A DNA stretch of 64,000 nt from JANSYP01 sp039184415 (GTDB taxonomy: Bacteria > Pseudomonadota > Alphaproteobacteria > Rhodobacterales > Rhodobacteraceae). Below the pieces are notes generated by a model. It was not told the DNA's origin, searched no databases, and saw only the letters and a program-made list of their open reading frames with translations. Position numbers and translations under genes: made by a program. Shown here piece by piece: positions 44,987 to 53,889 of this stretch. The number at the start of each line of letters is the position of its first letter. Position 1 is the stretch's first letter. The DNA is taken from positions 1 through 64,000 of the forward strand of contig JBCDBB010000001.1 of the NCBI GenBank assembly GCA_039184415.1, written 5' to 3'.

Positions 44987-45991
44987 ATGCGAATCCTGCT
45001 CGCTGTGATCCTCGTGTCAGCCCTCGCCTGGTCAGGCTACTGGTTTTTGGGCGCCCAGACGGTGGAGCGCGGCCTGTCAGCCTGGCTCGACCAGCGTGCG
45101 GAGGAGGGCTGGATCGCCGAATATGCCTCCCTCGACACCGCCGGGTACCCCAACCGCTTCGACACGACGATCACCGAGCTGGAACTGGCCGATCCCGAGA
45201 CCGGCGTCGCCTGGACCACGCCGTTCTTCCAGATTCTGCAGCTCAGCTACAGACCGCACCATGTGATCGCCGTCTGGCCTGACGCGCAACGCGTCTCGAC
45301 CCCCAACCAGAACATCGAGGTGACCAGCGACGTCTTCCGCGGCTCGATCGAATTCGTGCCTGGCCCGGCGCTGGCGTTGTCGGAGACGACGGTCGAGATG
45401 GCCGCACTCTCGCTGGTCTCGTCCGCCGACTGGACCGGCGCGCTGGAAACCGGTCAGCTGTCGCTGCGCGCCACCCCCGCGGCGGTCAACAGCTACGACG
45501 TCTATTTCGCCGCCCGCAATCTGACGCTGCCCGAACGGGTTCGGCGGATGGCCACGCAATCGGATCTGGTGGGCGACGTGGCCGAAACGTTGGCCGTCAC
45601 CGCGACGGTGCGCTTCACCGCGCCGTGGGACCGGCGCGCGATCGAGGTCGCCCGCCCCCAGGTCACCCATATCGACCTGGATCTGGCCCAAGGCACCTGG
45701 GGGGAGCTCGATCTGCGTTTTGCCGGGGAGCTTGAAGTCGACGCCCTCGGCGTGCCGACCGGCGAGATCACCGTGAAGGCCACGAACTGGCGCGAGATGC
45801 TCGGGCTCGCTCAGCAGGCCGGCTGGATTCCGGCCAATCTCGCGCCGCTCCTCGAAGGCGGGCTGAACATGGTCGCCCGGCTTTCGGGCAACCCGGAGTC
45901 GATCGACGCGCCGCTGGTCTTTTCGGACGGAAACGTGACGCTGGCCGGGCTGCTGCCGCTGGGGCCCGCGCCTCTCATCGTTCTCCGCTAG
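44987..45991 (+). CDS. DUF2125 protein, probably periplasmic
   Basis: 334 residues with an N-terminal membrane/signal segment (ILLAVILVSALAWSGYWFLG). A long beta-rich domain follows (TVERGLSAWLDQRAEEGW, DTAGYPNRFDTTITELELAD). This is the DUF2125 family common in alphaproteobacteria, with no known function. It is divergent from the chaC-like gene. Confidence 0.85.
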   Translation: MRILLAVILVSALAWSGYWFLGAQTVERGLSAWLDQRAEEGWIAEYASLDTAGYPNRFDTTITELELADPETGVAWTTPFFQILQLSYRPHHVIAVWPDAQRVSTPNQNIEVTSDVFRGSIEFVPGPALALSETTVEMAALSLVSSADWTGALETGQLSLRATPAAVNSYDVYFAARNLTLPERVRRMATQSDLVGDVAETLAVTATVRFTAPWDRRAIEVARPQVTHIDLDLAQGTWGELDLRFAGELEVDALGVPTGEITVKATNWREMLGLAQQAGWIPANLAPLLEGGLNMVARLSGNPESIDAPLVFSDGNVTLAGLLPLGPAPLIVLR

Positions 45992-46172
45992 GGTTGGCTT
46001 GACAGCCCGACACGCTTTCGCCATATGCGCGGCTTCATTGGTGTTGGCGGCCCCCGCGAGGGGATGCCTGTCGGCCGACCCCGCAAGGGCGAGGCAAAGG
46101 ACAACGCCCTTCATATCCGCAGCACCCGCTGCCGCCCCGCCGAACGGATCGAACGCTCCGCGCGTCTGCGAC

Positions 46173-46230
46173 CCGGAAAGCGGGAACCGGTTTTCGGATC
46201 ACGGTGCGGAGCAAAAACGAAGGAGATCAG
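46173..46230. repeat. Hairpin sequence upstream of rpsD resembling a dispersed alphaproteobacterial repeat
   Basis: CCGGAAA (46173-46179) pairs with TTTTCGG (46191-46197) around GCGGGAACCGG. It is followed by GATCACGGTGC and GCAAAAACGAAGGAG. The GGGAACCGGTTTTCGG core with a trailing GATCA resembles a palindrome that I recall as frequent in Rhizobiales genomes. It runs into the rpsD ribosome binding site. Confidence 0.4.
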
Positions 46231-46232
46231 CC

Positions 46233-46853
46233 GTGACCAAACGCACGTCTGCCAAGTACAAGATCGACCGCCGGATGGGCGAAAACATCTGGGGCCGTCC
46301 GAAATCCCCGGTCAACCGCCGCGAATACGGCCCCGGCCAGCATGGCCAGCGCCGCAAGGGCAAGATGTCCGACTTCGGCCTGCAGCTCCGCGCCAAGCAG
46401 AAGCTCAAGGGCTATTACGGCGATCTGACTGAAAAGCAGTTCCGCCGCATCTATGCCGAGGCCGAGCGTGTCCGTGGCGACACCGGCGAGAACCTGATTG
46501 GCCTGTTGGAGCGCCGCCTCGATGCTGTGATCTACCGCGCGAAATTCGTACCCACGGTCTTTGCCGCGCGCCAGTTCGTGAACCACGGCCATGTCAAAGT
46601 GAACGGCAAGCGCGTCAACATCCCCTCCTACCGTGTGAAAGAGGGCGACCTGATCGAGGTGCGCGACAAGTCCAAGCAGCTGGCCATTGTGCTCGAAGCG
46701 GTCAGCCTCGCGGAGCGTGACGTGCCGGACTATATCGAGGCCGACCATTCCAAGATGACCGCCACTTTCGTGCGTACACCGGGTCTCGGCGACGTGCCCT
46801 ACCCGGTGCAAATGGAACCGAACCTCGTCATCGAATACTACGCGCAGAACTGA
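46233..46853 (+). CDS. rpsD: 30S ribosomal protein S4
   Basis: 206 residues from GTG 46233 with AAGGAG seven bases upstream. The open frame continues upstream, but there is no S4 similarity there. The S4 RNA-binding domain is in ERRLDAVIYRAKFVPTVFAA and FVNHGHVKVNGKRVNIPSYR. A primary 16S rRNA binder in 30S assembly. Monocistronic, with a terminator downstream. Confidence 0.97.
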   Translation: MTKRTSAKYKIDRRMGENIWGRPKSPVNRREYGPGQHGQRRKGKMSDFGLQLRAKQKLKGYYGDLTEKQFRRIYAEAERVRGDTGENLIGLLERRLDAVIYRAKFVPTVFAARQFVNHGHVKVNGKRVNIPSYRVKEGDLIEVRDKSKQLAIVLEAVSLAERDVPDYIEADHSKMTATFVRTPGLGDVPYPVQMEPNLVIEYYAQN

Positions 46854-46898
46854 TGCCGTGAACGGCGCCCTGTCGATCAGGGTGTATTGCCGATTTCG

Positions 46899-46929
46899 AG
46901 GCCGCGACGGGATCCCGCCGCGGCCTTTT
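46899..46929 (+). terminator. Rho-independent terminator of rpsD
   Basis: GGCCGCG and CGCGGCC form a seven-pair stem around a 12-base loop, followed by TTTT, about 46 bases after the rpsD stop. Confidence 0.75.
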
Positions 46930-47047
46930 CTTACCGGCGGCCCAAGGCGCGGTTGGCGGCGCCGCTAACCGTGAGATCGACCATGACTTGCACCGCGCCG
47001 CCACAACCCCTTTCTATCGCAGGGGGTTTTGGGTGCGGTTCGATGCA

Positions 47048-47545
47048 ATGCGTTTCTGGATAGGAATGGTGCTCACTTGGGCCCTGGCGGGCTGTGATCC
47101 CGTCACGCCGGTTTCGGGAACCGTCCGCGTCATCGACGGCGACACCCTCTCGCTCGATGGCCGGTCAGTGCGCCTGAGCGGGATCGACGCGCCGGAACTG
47201 GACCAGCGCTGCGGCGACCGGGCCTGCGGCCGCGATGCACGGGCTTTCCTGTCCGACGCCGTTGCCGGCCGGGCCGTGACCTGCCGCGGCAGCGAACGGG
47301 ACCGATACGGCCGCACAATTGCAACCTGCGCGGTCGGAGAGACCGATCTGGGCGCGCTGATGGTCCGGTCGGGACATGCCGTTGCCTATCGCCGCTACTC
47401 CACGGCCTATCTCGGCGAGGAACGCGCGGCCCGTGCTGCCGGCCTCGGTGTCTGGGGGGCAGAGAGCTTCGAGATGCCCTGGGACCACCGCGCTGCACGG
47501 CGAGCGGGGCTTGCCGGCACGTCGGACTACACCCGGATCCGGTAG
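47048..47545 (+). CDS. Thermonuclease-family (SNase) lipoprotein
   Basis: 165 residues from ATG 47048. The lipobox TWALAGC predicts a lipid-anchored protein. The SNase fold elements are VRVIDGDTLSLDGRSVRLSG with IDAPEL, and DRYGRTIATC. RCGDRACGRDA supplies extra Cys. It is a probable periplasmic or membrane-bound nuclease. The ribosome binding site is weak; an upstream frame start at 46988 would bury the signal. Confidence 0.85.
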   Translation: MRFWIGMVLTWALAGCDPVTPVSGTVRVIDGDTLSLDGRSVRLSGIDAPELDQRCGDRACGRDARAFLSDAVAGRAVTCRGSERDRYGRTIATCAVGETDLGALMVRSGHAVAYRRYSTAYLGEERAARAAGLGVWGAESFEMPWDHRAARRAGLAGTSDYTRIR

Positions 47546-47611
47546 GATTCCGCGCTGGTCACCGGTTCCGGGCCCAGCTAGAAGACTGCGCAGATCGCGC
47601 AAGAGTGAACC

Positions 47612-48700
47612 ATGACGACCCAACCCCAGCCGCAGCCGGGCATTCTCGATATCGCGCTCTATCAGGGCGGGGCCTCGGCCATCGACGGCGTCGATAACGT
47701 CGTCAAGCTGTCATCCAACGAAAACCCTTTCGGCCCCTCGCCCGCCGCGATCGAGGCCGTGCGCGTCTCCGCCGCCAATCTGCACCGCTATCCACCCACC
47801 GACCACGGCGCCCTGCGCGCCGCCATCGCCGCGACCCACGGGCTCGACCCCGACCGGATCATCTGCGGCGTAGGGTCTGACGAAGTCATCAACTGGCTCT
47901 GCCAGGCCTATGCTGGCCCCGGCGATGAGGTGCTCCATTCAGAGCACGGGTTTTCCATGTACCGCATTTCGGCCCTGGGCGCCGGGGCCACGCCGGTGGC
48001 AGCACCGGAGCGAGAGCGTGTGACCGATGTCGACGCCCTGCTTGAGGCCTGTACGGCCCGCACCCGGCTCGTCTTCGTCGCCAACCCCAACAACCCGACC
48101 GGCACGATGATCGGCGGCAATGAGCTTGCGCGCCTTGCCGACGGCATCCCGGACCGCGCGATCCTGGTGCTCGACGGCGCCTATGCCGAGTTCGTGCCGG
48201 GCTATGACGGCGGTGCGCGCCTCGCCACCGACCGGCCGAACGTGGTCATGACGCGCACCTTCTCCAAGCTCTACGGGCTGGGCGGCCTGCGTATCGGGTG
48301 GGGCTACGGCCCGCGCGGGATCATTGATGTGCTGAATCGCCTGCGCGGTCCCTTCAACCTCTCGGGCACCGCGCTGGCCGCGGCCGAAGCCGCTATCCGC
48401 GACCGCGCCTATACCGACCACTGCCTCGCCGAAAACGCGCGCCTGCGGGTCTGGCTGGCCGAAGCACTGGCCGCCATCGGCGTGCCCTCGGATGTCAGCC
48501 ACACGAATTTCATCCTCGCCCGCTTCCGCGACCCCGAAGAGGCCGATGCCTGCGATGCCCATCTCAAGCGCGACGGGCTGATCGTGCGCAAGGTGGCCGG
48601 CTACGGGCTGCCCAACTGCCTGCGCATCACCGTCGGCGACGAGCCCGCCTGCCGCCGCGTCGCAGCCTCGGTCGCCGCCTTCAAGGGCCGGGCCGCGTGA
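47612..48700 (+). CDS. hisC: Histidinol-phosphate aminotransferase
   Basis: 362 residues of a fold-type I aminotransferase: VKLSSNENPFGPSPAAIEAV, NPNNPTGTMI, and the PLP-lysine segment TFSKLYGLGGLRIGWGYG. It makes L-histidinol phosphate, and in this setting it may also transaminate aromatic keto acids, because tyrC follows with a four-base overlap (GTGA). Confidence 0.94.
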   Translation: MTTQPQPQPGILDIALYQGGASAIDGVDNVVKLSSNENPFGPSPAAIEAVRVSAANLHRYPPTDHGALRAAIAATHGLDPDRIICGVGSDEVINWLCQAYAGPGDEVLHSEHGFSMYRISALGAGATPVAAPERERVTDVDALLEACTARTRLVFVANPNNPTGTMIGGNELARLADGIPDRAILVLDGAYAEFVPGYDGGARLATDRPNVVMTRTFSKLYGLGGLRIGWGYGPRGIIDVLNRLRGPFNLSGTALAAAEAAIRDRAYTDHCLAENARLRVWLAEALAAIGVPSDVSHTNFILARFRDPEEADACDAHLKRDGLIVRKVAGYGLPNCLRITVGDEPACRRVAASVAAFKGRAA

Positions 48701-49617
48701 GCCGGATCTACGACCGTGTCGCGCTGATCGGGCTGGGGCTGATCGCAGGCTCCATGGCCCACGCGATGCGCCGTGCGGATCTGGCCGGCGAAATCGTCGG
48801 CACAGCCCGGTCCGAGGACACACGCCGCATCGCCCGCGAGATCGGGCTCTGCGACCGCGTCACCGACACCGCCGCCGATGCCGTGGACGGCGCCGACCTC
48901 GTGGTGCTATGCGTTCCGGTGGGCGCGATGGGCGCCGTCGCCGCAGAGATCGCCCCCCGGCTGGCGCCCGGGGCCACGATCTCTGACGTGGGCTCGGTCA
49001 AGCGCGCGGTCATCAAGGCCGTTGCCCCGCATCTGCCCGACAATGTGCATTTCATCCCGGCCCATCCCCTCGCTGGTACCGAGCATAGCGGCCCACGCTC
49101 TGGTTTTGCGGAGCTCTTCGACAATCGTTTCACGCTCCTGCTGCCCGATGAGAGCACCGATCCCGACGCTCTGGCCAGGCTCCGGGCGCTCTGGGAAGGA
49201 ATGGGCGCCAATGTCGAGGACATGTCCGTGGACCGCCACGACCTCGTCCTGGCCGTGACCTCCCACGCCCCGCACCTGATCGCTTACACGATGGTCGGCG
49301 TGGCCGACGACCTGCGCCGCGTGACCGGTCAGGAGGTGATTAAATACTCGGCCGCCGGCTTCCGCGATTTCACCCGGATCGCCGCGTCGGACCCGACGAT
49401 GTGGCGCGACGTGTTCCTCAACAACAAAGAGGCCACGATCGAGATCCTGGGGCGCTTCACGGAGGAGCTTTTTGCACTCCAGCGAGCCATTCGGACCAGC
49501 GACGGCGACGCGCTCTTCGATTATTTCACCCGTACCCGCGCGATCCGGCGCGGCATCATCGAGGCTGGCCAGGACACGGACGCGCCCGATTTCGGAAGGG
49601 GCGCGCCAAAGCCATGA
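48697..49617 (+). CDS. tyrC: Prephenate/arogenate dehydrogenase (cyclohexadienyl dehydrogenase)
   Basis: 306 residues from GTG 48697. The NAD-binding motif is VALIGLGLIAGSMAHAMRRA, followed by HFIPAHPLAGTEHSGPRSGF and SHAPHLIAYTMVG. It converts prephenate to 4-hydroxyphenylpyruvate (or arogenate to tyrosine). It sits between hisC and an extensin-like gene, overlapping both by four bases. Confidence 0.94.
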   Translation: MSRIYDRVALIGLGLIAGSMAHAMRRADLAGEIVGTARSEDTRRIAREIGLCDRVTDTAADAVDGADLVVLCVPVGAMGAVAAEIAPRLAPGATISDVGSVKRAVIKAVAPHLPDNVHFIPAHPLAGTEHSGPRSGFAELFDNRFTLLLPDESTDPDALARLRALWEGMGANVEDMSVDRHDLVLAVTSHAPHLIAYTMVGVADDLRRVTGQEVIKYSAAGFRDFTRIAASDPTMWRDVFLNNKEATIEILGRFTEELFALQRAIRTSDGDALFDYFTRTRAIRRGIIEAGQDTDAPDFGRGAPKP

Positions 49618-50384
49618 TCCGTGTCGCAGCGCTCGCTTTCGTCGCGGCTCTAACCGCTCCAGCCGCCCATGCCGGCCCGGATACTTCCCCCCTCCCCGAA
49701 AAGCGCCAGACCGGCGAGCGCGGGACCCCGCAGGAACCCGGGGCGGTTGGGCTGTCGCCCCGCCCCGACGACCGTCCCGGCAATCTGCGCCGCAAGTTCG
49801 CCGCGGCCTTTGCAGGCTTTCGCGCGCCGGTGACCCCGCGCGCCGATCGGGTCGACCGCAAGGGCCAGCTCTGCGGCAGCAAGACCGTGCGCGGCGAAGC
49901 CGCCCCGACGATCCCGGCGAAACGGCCCGGCTGCGGTCTGTCCGGTGGCGTCCATGTGCACAGCGTCGACGGCGTGGCGCTCTCGCGGCCTGCGACGATG
50001 GACTGCACGACCGCGCTGGCCCTGGAAAGCTGGGTGCAGAACGGTTTGAAACCGGCCGTGGGCCGCGCCGGTGGCGGTGTCGCATCCCTCAAGGTCGCTG
50101 CGCACTATGTGTGCCGCACACGAAACCATCGCCCTGGCGGACCGATTTCCGAACATGGCAAGGGCAAGGCCATCGACATCTCCGCCATCGCGCTCAAGAA
50201 CGGCGCCGTGATGAGTGTGCTGACTGGTTGGAACGACAAGACCCAGGGGCCGATCCTGCAAAAGGCCCACCGCGCCGCCTGCGGTCCGTTCGGCACCGTG
50301 CTCGGCCCCCGCGCCGACCGGGCACATCGCGATCATTTCCACTTCGATACGGCAAGACACCGCAACGGACCCTATTGCCGCTAG
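49614..50384 (+). CDS. Extensin-like (D,D-carboxypeptidase-fold) secreted protein
   Basis: 256 residues from ATG 49614 (ATGA overlap with tyrC). Signal peptide (AALAFVAALTAPAAHA), then an extensin-like C-terminal domain with CGLSGGVHVHSVDGVALSRP, ISEHGKGKAIDISAI and AHRDHFHFD. The His/Asp pattern (SEHGKGKAID, HRDHFHFD) resembles zinc peptidases that act on peptidoglycan. Catalytic activity is an inference. Confidence 0.87.
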   Translation: MIRVAALAFVAALTAPAAHAGPDTSPLPEKRQTGERGTPQEPGAVGLSPRPDDRPGNLRRKFAAAFAGFRAPVTPRADRVDRKGQLCGSKTVRGEAAPTIPAKRPGCGLSGGVHVHSVDGVALSRPATMDCTTALALESWVQNGLKPAVGRAGGGVASLKVAAHYVCRTRNHRPGGPISEHGKGKAIDISAIALKNGAVMSVLTGWNDKTQGPILQKAHRAACGPFGTVLGPRADRAHRDHFHFDTARHRNGPYCR

Positions 50385-50504
50385 GTGTTTTCGTGCGTTT
50401 ATGCACGCATTCCGTTTGAAATCGCATATTTCGTTCGCCAGAGCAGAGGCTAGTTTCGGGATATCCCACATCGCGCCGCGCGCGCCCCCCACAGGAGATG
50501 ACCC

Positions 50505-51098
50505 ATGACCCGAATCCTTCGCCTCGATGCGTCCGCCCGCAAGACCGGATCGGTGAGCCGCGCGTTGAATGACCGCGTGATCGACCGCTTTGCCGATGCC
50601 GGACCTGTGAGCGTGACCACACGCGATCTGTCCGAAAACATGCCGCTCATCGACGAGGCCTGGATCGGCGCGAACTTCACCCCCGAAGCCGATCGGACGG
50701 ACGACCAGCGCGCCGCACTTGCCCTGTCCGACAGTCTGATCGCCGAAGTCAAAGCCGCCGACATCCTGGTCATCGGGGTGCCGATCTACAACTTCGGTGT
50801 GCCCACCGTGCTCAAGGCCTGGGTGGACCAGATCGCGCGGGCCGGCGTGACCTTCCGCTATAGCCCTGACGGACCTGTCGGGCTGCTGACGGACAAACGC
50901 GCGATCCTCGCCGTGGCCTCAGGCGGCACCCAGGCAGGGTCCGAAATCGACTTCGCCTCAAGCTACATGCGCCATGTGCTGAGATTCGTCGGCATTCAGA
51001 AAATCGATATTGTCCGTGCCGACCGCCAGATGGTCGATGCAGAGGCGTCCAGGACAAAGGCCGATGCCGACCTCGCAGCTCTGCCTGTGGCAGCCTGA
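50505..51098 (+). CDS. azoR: FMN-dependent NADH azoreductase
   Basis: 197 residues with a flavodoxin-like fold: ILRLDASARKTGSVSRALND at the N-terminus, VPIYNFGVPTVLKAWVDQIA, and SGGTQAGSEIDFASSYMRHV. It reduces quinones and azo compounds with NADH. ACAGGAGATGACC precedes the ATG. It stands alone, with its own likely promoter in the 120 bases upstream. Confidence 0.94.
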   Translation: MTRILRLDASARKTGSVSRALNDRVIDRFADAGPVSVTTRDLSENMPLIDEAWIGANFTPEADRTDDQRAALALSDSLIAEVKAADILVIGVPIYNFGVPTVLKAWVDQIARAGVTFRYSPDGPVGLLTDKRAILAVASGGTQAGSEIDFASSYMRHVLRFVGIQKIDIVRADRQMVDAEASRTKADADLAALPVAA

Positions 51099-51259
51099 GA
51101 TCTTCGCAGGTTCAGCAAAGCCCCTTGATGCGCCAAAATGCGCCGGCAGATCCGGCCGCTCTTTCTGGAAGATAGTACTCAATGGTAAGTTGACCCCTCG
51201 GGGGCTGGTAGGAGCACGTTCCGGGCCATGCCGCCGCCGGTCTCAGAGAGGGGGAAGAA

Positions 51260-51508
51260 ATGAACAGCTTTACCAAGATTGCAGCGCTCTCGCTGGTTGT
51301 GAGCATGTCGGCCGGAGCGCTCTCAGCGCAGAACTCCGACGTCGATTCCGTCAAGATGATGCTGGACCAACTCGACGTGAACACCGATGCGGTCGACACG
51401 CTGCCGGAGGACACACTGCTTCAGCTCGAGGCAATGTTGCTCGATGCCGGCCACAATCCCGAAGAAAAGCGCCGAATGGCCGAAGAGATCATCTCCTCGG
51501 CACAGTAG
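51260..51508 (+). CDS. Small exported protein, family unknown
   Basis: 82 residues. A clear signal peptide (FTKIAALSLVVSMSAGALSA) is followed by an acidic helical mature part of about 58 residues (VDSVKMMLDQLDVNTDAVDT, LLQLEAMLLDAGHNPEEKRR). GGGGGAAGA precedes the ATG. It is not a family that I can name. A GC-rich inverted repeat follows the stop but has no T-run. Confidence 0.65.
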   Translation: MNSFTKIAALSLVVSMSAGALSAQNSDVDSVKMMLDQLDVNTDAVDTLPEDTLLQLEAMLLDAGHNPEEKRRMAEEIISSAQ

Positions 51509-51550
51509 CGCCCGCGAAAGCCTGACGTGGTGGCCGCGGGCGCGTGGCCA

Positions 51551-51994
51551 TCACTCCGACCAGTTCAGGAACAGCCCCACATCGCCGGGCATCCCGCCGG
51601 GATAGTCGACGATTATCGCGCGCAGTTTGTAGCCCGCCGGCCGCGCCCGTTCCTCCCACAGCACGTAAAGGTCCGCCGCCTTGCCCGGCAGGGTCTCGGG
51701 CCAGTTTTCCAGCGCGTTGTTGATCGCGCGGCCCTTGTCGGAGCAGAGCCGCGAGGGAAAGCGCATCACCATCACCTCCATCTGGCCGTTGTCGACAGCG
51801 TGCTTCACCTTTGTGCGCAGTTCGGCCAACTCTTCCTCGTCGAGATGCTGGTGCACGAAATCCCGCGCCATCCGGTCCATCGCCTCGTCGGCCTTGGCCC
51901 GCTTTTCGGCCAGAAGACGCATCTTTTCGGCTTCCAGTTCCGCAATTTGCTGGCGCAGCTCGGCTGCGCTCACGGGGGTGGTGTCGTCAGCCAT
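51551..51994 (-). CDS. Hypothetical protein with an N-terminal coiled coil
   Basis: 147 residues from ATG 51994, with AGGAGG six bases upstream. The first 65 residues form a charged helix (AELRQQIAELEAEKMRLLAE). The rest is a compact domain (MEVMVMRFPSRLCSDKGRAI, PAGYKLRAIIVDYPGGMPGD). It is familiar as a conserved alphaproteobacterial hypothetical, but its function is unknown. It is divergent from the ffh leader. Confidence 0.75.
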   Translation of the reverse strand: MADDTTPVSAAELRQQIAELEAEKMRLLAEKRAKADEAMDRMARDFVHQHLDEEELAELRTKVKHAVDNGQMEVMVMRFPSRLCSDKGRAINNALENWPETLPGKAADLYVLWEERARPAGYKLRAIIVDYPGGMPGDVGLFLNWSE

Positions 51995-52119
51995 CTGGAC
52001 CTCCTGTGGCATGTCACGTCGCGACCGGCTTAGCGGGGTTTAACCAGCGGAAAAACCCGTAGCACGCGCTTCCACGGCAGTTTCGGACGATCTTTGCGCG
52101 TTCCCGATCCCTTGGCTTG

Positions 52120-52148
52120 TTGACATCGGCGGGCCCGGCGCGTATCCG
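52120..52148 (+). promoter_or_regulatory. ffh: Candidate sigma-70 promoter of the ffh operon
   Basis: TTGACA (52120-52125), 17 bases, TATCCG (52143-52148). The -35 element is perfect and the -10 element weak, which is common in this group. It would start transcription near 52155 and include the hairpin leader. Confidence 0.4.
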
Positions 52149-52157
52149 CCCGCCATC

Positions 52158-52347
52158 CCGGAAGAGCCATGCCCTTCCGGTCCCCAGGGGATCGACCTCC
52201 ACCAGCGCGTTGCGCCCGTGGGGGCGCTCGTCGTTCGGCAGTGCCCGAGGGGATCCATCTCGTTTGGGTGCGCCCGTCGGGGCGCATCTTTGCAGGACAC
52301 CTTCCGGGGTGCTTGTCGTTTCCGCCGGTTCTCGCCATCTGAGAACC
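52158..52347 (+). promoter_or_regulatory. Hairpin-rich 5' leader of ffh
   Basis: The 230 bases before ffh contain a series of inverted repeats: CCGGAAG/CTTCCGG (52158-52180), TCCCC/GGGGA (52181-52191), GCGCCC/GGGCGC with a GTGG loop (52212-52227), TGCGCCC/GGGCGCA with a GTCG loop (52269-52286), CACC/GGTG (52298-52311) and GGTTCTC/GAGAACC (52327-52347). No protein-like frame explains them. An 'ffh' RNA motif has been described from comparative genomics; I cannot check whether this is it. Confidence 0.55.
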
Positions 52348-52380
52348 AGACCCGCAGCCGCTCGAAAAGGAGCCATGCCC

Positions 52381-53889
52381 ATGTTCGAAAATCTTTCCGA
52401 ACGCCTCGGCGGTGTCTTCGACCGGCTGACCAAGGCCGGCGCACTCTCCGAGGATGACGTCAAAACCGCCCTCCGTGAGGTCCGCGTGGCCCTGCTGGAG
52501 GCCGATGTCTCCCTGACCGTGGCCCGCGACTTCATCAAGGCGGTCCAGAAGAAGGCCACCGGCGCAGCGGTCACCAAATCCGTCACGCCGGGCCAGCAGG
52601 TGGTCAAGATCGTCCATGACGAGCTCGTCCATGTGCTCGCAGGCGACAATGAGGACCCCGGCGAGCTCAAGATCGACAACCCGCCCGCCCCAATCCTGAT
52701 GGTCGGGCTCCAGGGCTCGGGAAAAACCACGACCACCGCCAAGCTCGCCAAACGGCTGAGCGAGAAGTCTGGCAAACGCGTGCTTATGGCGTCCCTCGAC
52801 ACCAACCGCCCCGCCGCGATGGAACAGCTCGCCATCCTCGGCACCCAGATCGGCGTCGACACGCTGCCCATCGTGCCCGGCGAAACACCCGTCCAGATCG
52901 CCAAGCGCGCGAAAACCCAGGCCAGCCTCGGCGGCTATGACGTCTTCATGCTCGACACGGCAGGGCGTCTGTCGATCGACGAAGAGCTCATGACCCAGGT
53001 CGAGCAGGTTCGCGACGTCGCCAGCCCCCGCGAAACGCTGCTCGTCGTCGACGGGCTCACCGGCCAGGACGCGGTCAACACGGCAGAGAACTTCGACAGC
53101 CGGATCGGTATCTCGGGCGTGGTGCTGACGCGCATGGACGGTGACGGCCGCGGCGGCGCGGCGCTCAGCATGCGCGCGGTCACCGGCCAGCCGATCAAGT
53201 TCGTCGGCCTCGGCGAGAAAATGGACGCGCTGGAGGAGTTCCACCCCTCCCGTGTCGCCGGCCGCATCCTCGGCATGGGCGATATCGTCAGCCTCGTCGA
53301 AAAGGCCCAGGAAACGCTGGAGGTCGAACAGGCCGAGCGCATGATGAAGCGCTTCCAGAAAGGTCAGTTCAACATGAACGACCTCAGGGGCCAGCTGGAG
53401 CAGATGCTCAAGATGGGCGGTATGGACGGGATCATGGGGATGATGCCCGGCATGGCCAAGATGCAGAAGCAGGTTGCCGACGCCGGCTTCGACGACAAGA
53501 TCCTGCGCCAGCAGATCGCACTCATCCAGTCCATGACCAAGAAAGAGCGCGCCAACCCCCAGATCCTCCAGGCCAGCCGCAAGAAACGCATCGCCGCGGG
53601 CTCGGGCATGGAAGTGAGCGATCTCAACAAGCTTCTCAAGATGCACCGGCAGATGGCCGACATGATGAAGAAGATGAGCAAGATGGGCAAAAAAGGCCTG
53701 ATGCGTCAGATGGGCGGCCTGTTCGGCGGCAAGGGCGGCGGGATGCCGTCCGAGGCCGAAATCGCGGCGGCCCAGGCCAAAATGGGCGGCCCCGGCGGAC
53801 TGCCCGGCGGCGTGCCGGGAGGTCTGCCAGGACTGGGCGGCGCCCCCGCCCTGCCCCCCGGCCTCAGCGGGTTCGGCAAAAAGAAATGA
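52381..53889 (+). CDS. ffh: Signal recognition particle GTPase Ffh
   Basis: 502 residues from ATG 52381, which has AGGAG eight bases upstream; ATG 52375 is too close to it. N-domain MFENLSERLGGVFDRL, G-domain with GLQGSGKTTTTAKLA, DTAGRL and TRMDGDGRGGAAL, and a Met-rich M-domain (MGGMDGIMGMMPGMAKMQKQ) that binds signal peptides and 4.5S RNA. A Gly/Pro-rich tail is added. It targets membrane proteins cotranslationally. It overlaps the first GNAT gene by four bases. Confidence 0.97.
   Translation: MFENLSERLGGVFDRLTKAGALSEDDVKTALREVRVALLEADVSLTVARDFIKAVQKKATGAAVTKSVTPGQQVVKIVHDELVHVLAGDNEDPGELKIDNPPAPILMVGLQGSGKTTTTAKLAKRLSEKSGKRVLMASLDTNRPAAMEQLAILGTQIGVDTLPIVPGETPVQIAKRAKTQASLGGYDVFMLDTAGRLSIDEELMTQVEQVRDVASPRETLLVVDGLTGQDAVNTAENFDSRIGISGVVLTRMDGDGRGGAALSMRAVTGQPIKFVGLGEKMDALEEFHPSRVAGRILGMGDIVSLVEKAQETLEVEQAERMMKRFQKGQFNMNDLRGQLEQMLKMGGMDGIMGMMPGMAKMQKQVADAGFDDKILRQQIALIQSMTKKERANPQILQASRKKRIAAGSGMEVSDLNKLLKMHRQMADMMKKMSKMGKKGLMRQMGGLFGGKGGGMPSEAEIAAAQAKMGGPGGLPGGVPGGLPGLGGAPALPPGLSGFGKKK

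Noticed and set aside
46683..46697. A fifth copy of the palindromic element in rpsD
   Set aside because: A 15-base match (GCCATTGTGCTCGAA) to copy B exists, but the second arm is missing and the codons encode conserved S4 residues (AIVLEAV), so it is a coincidence.
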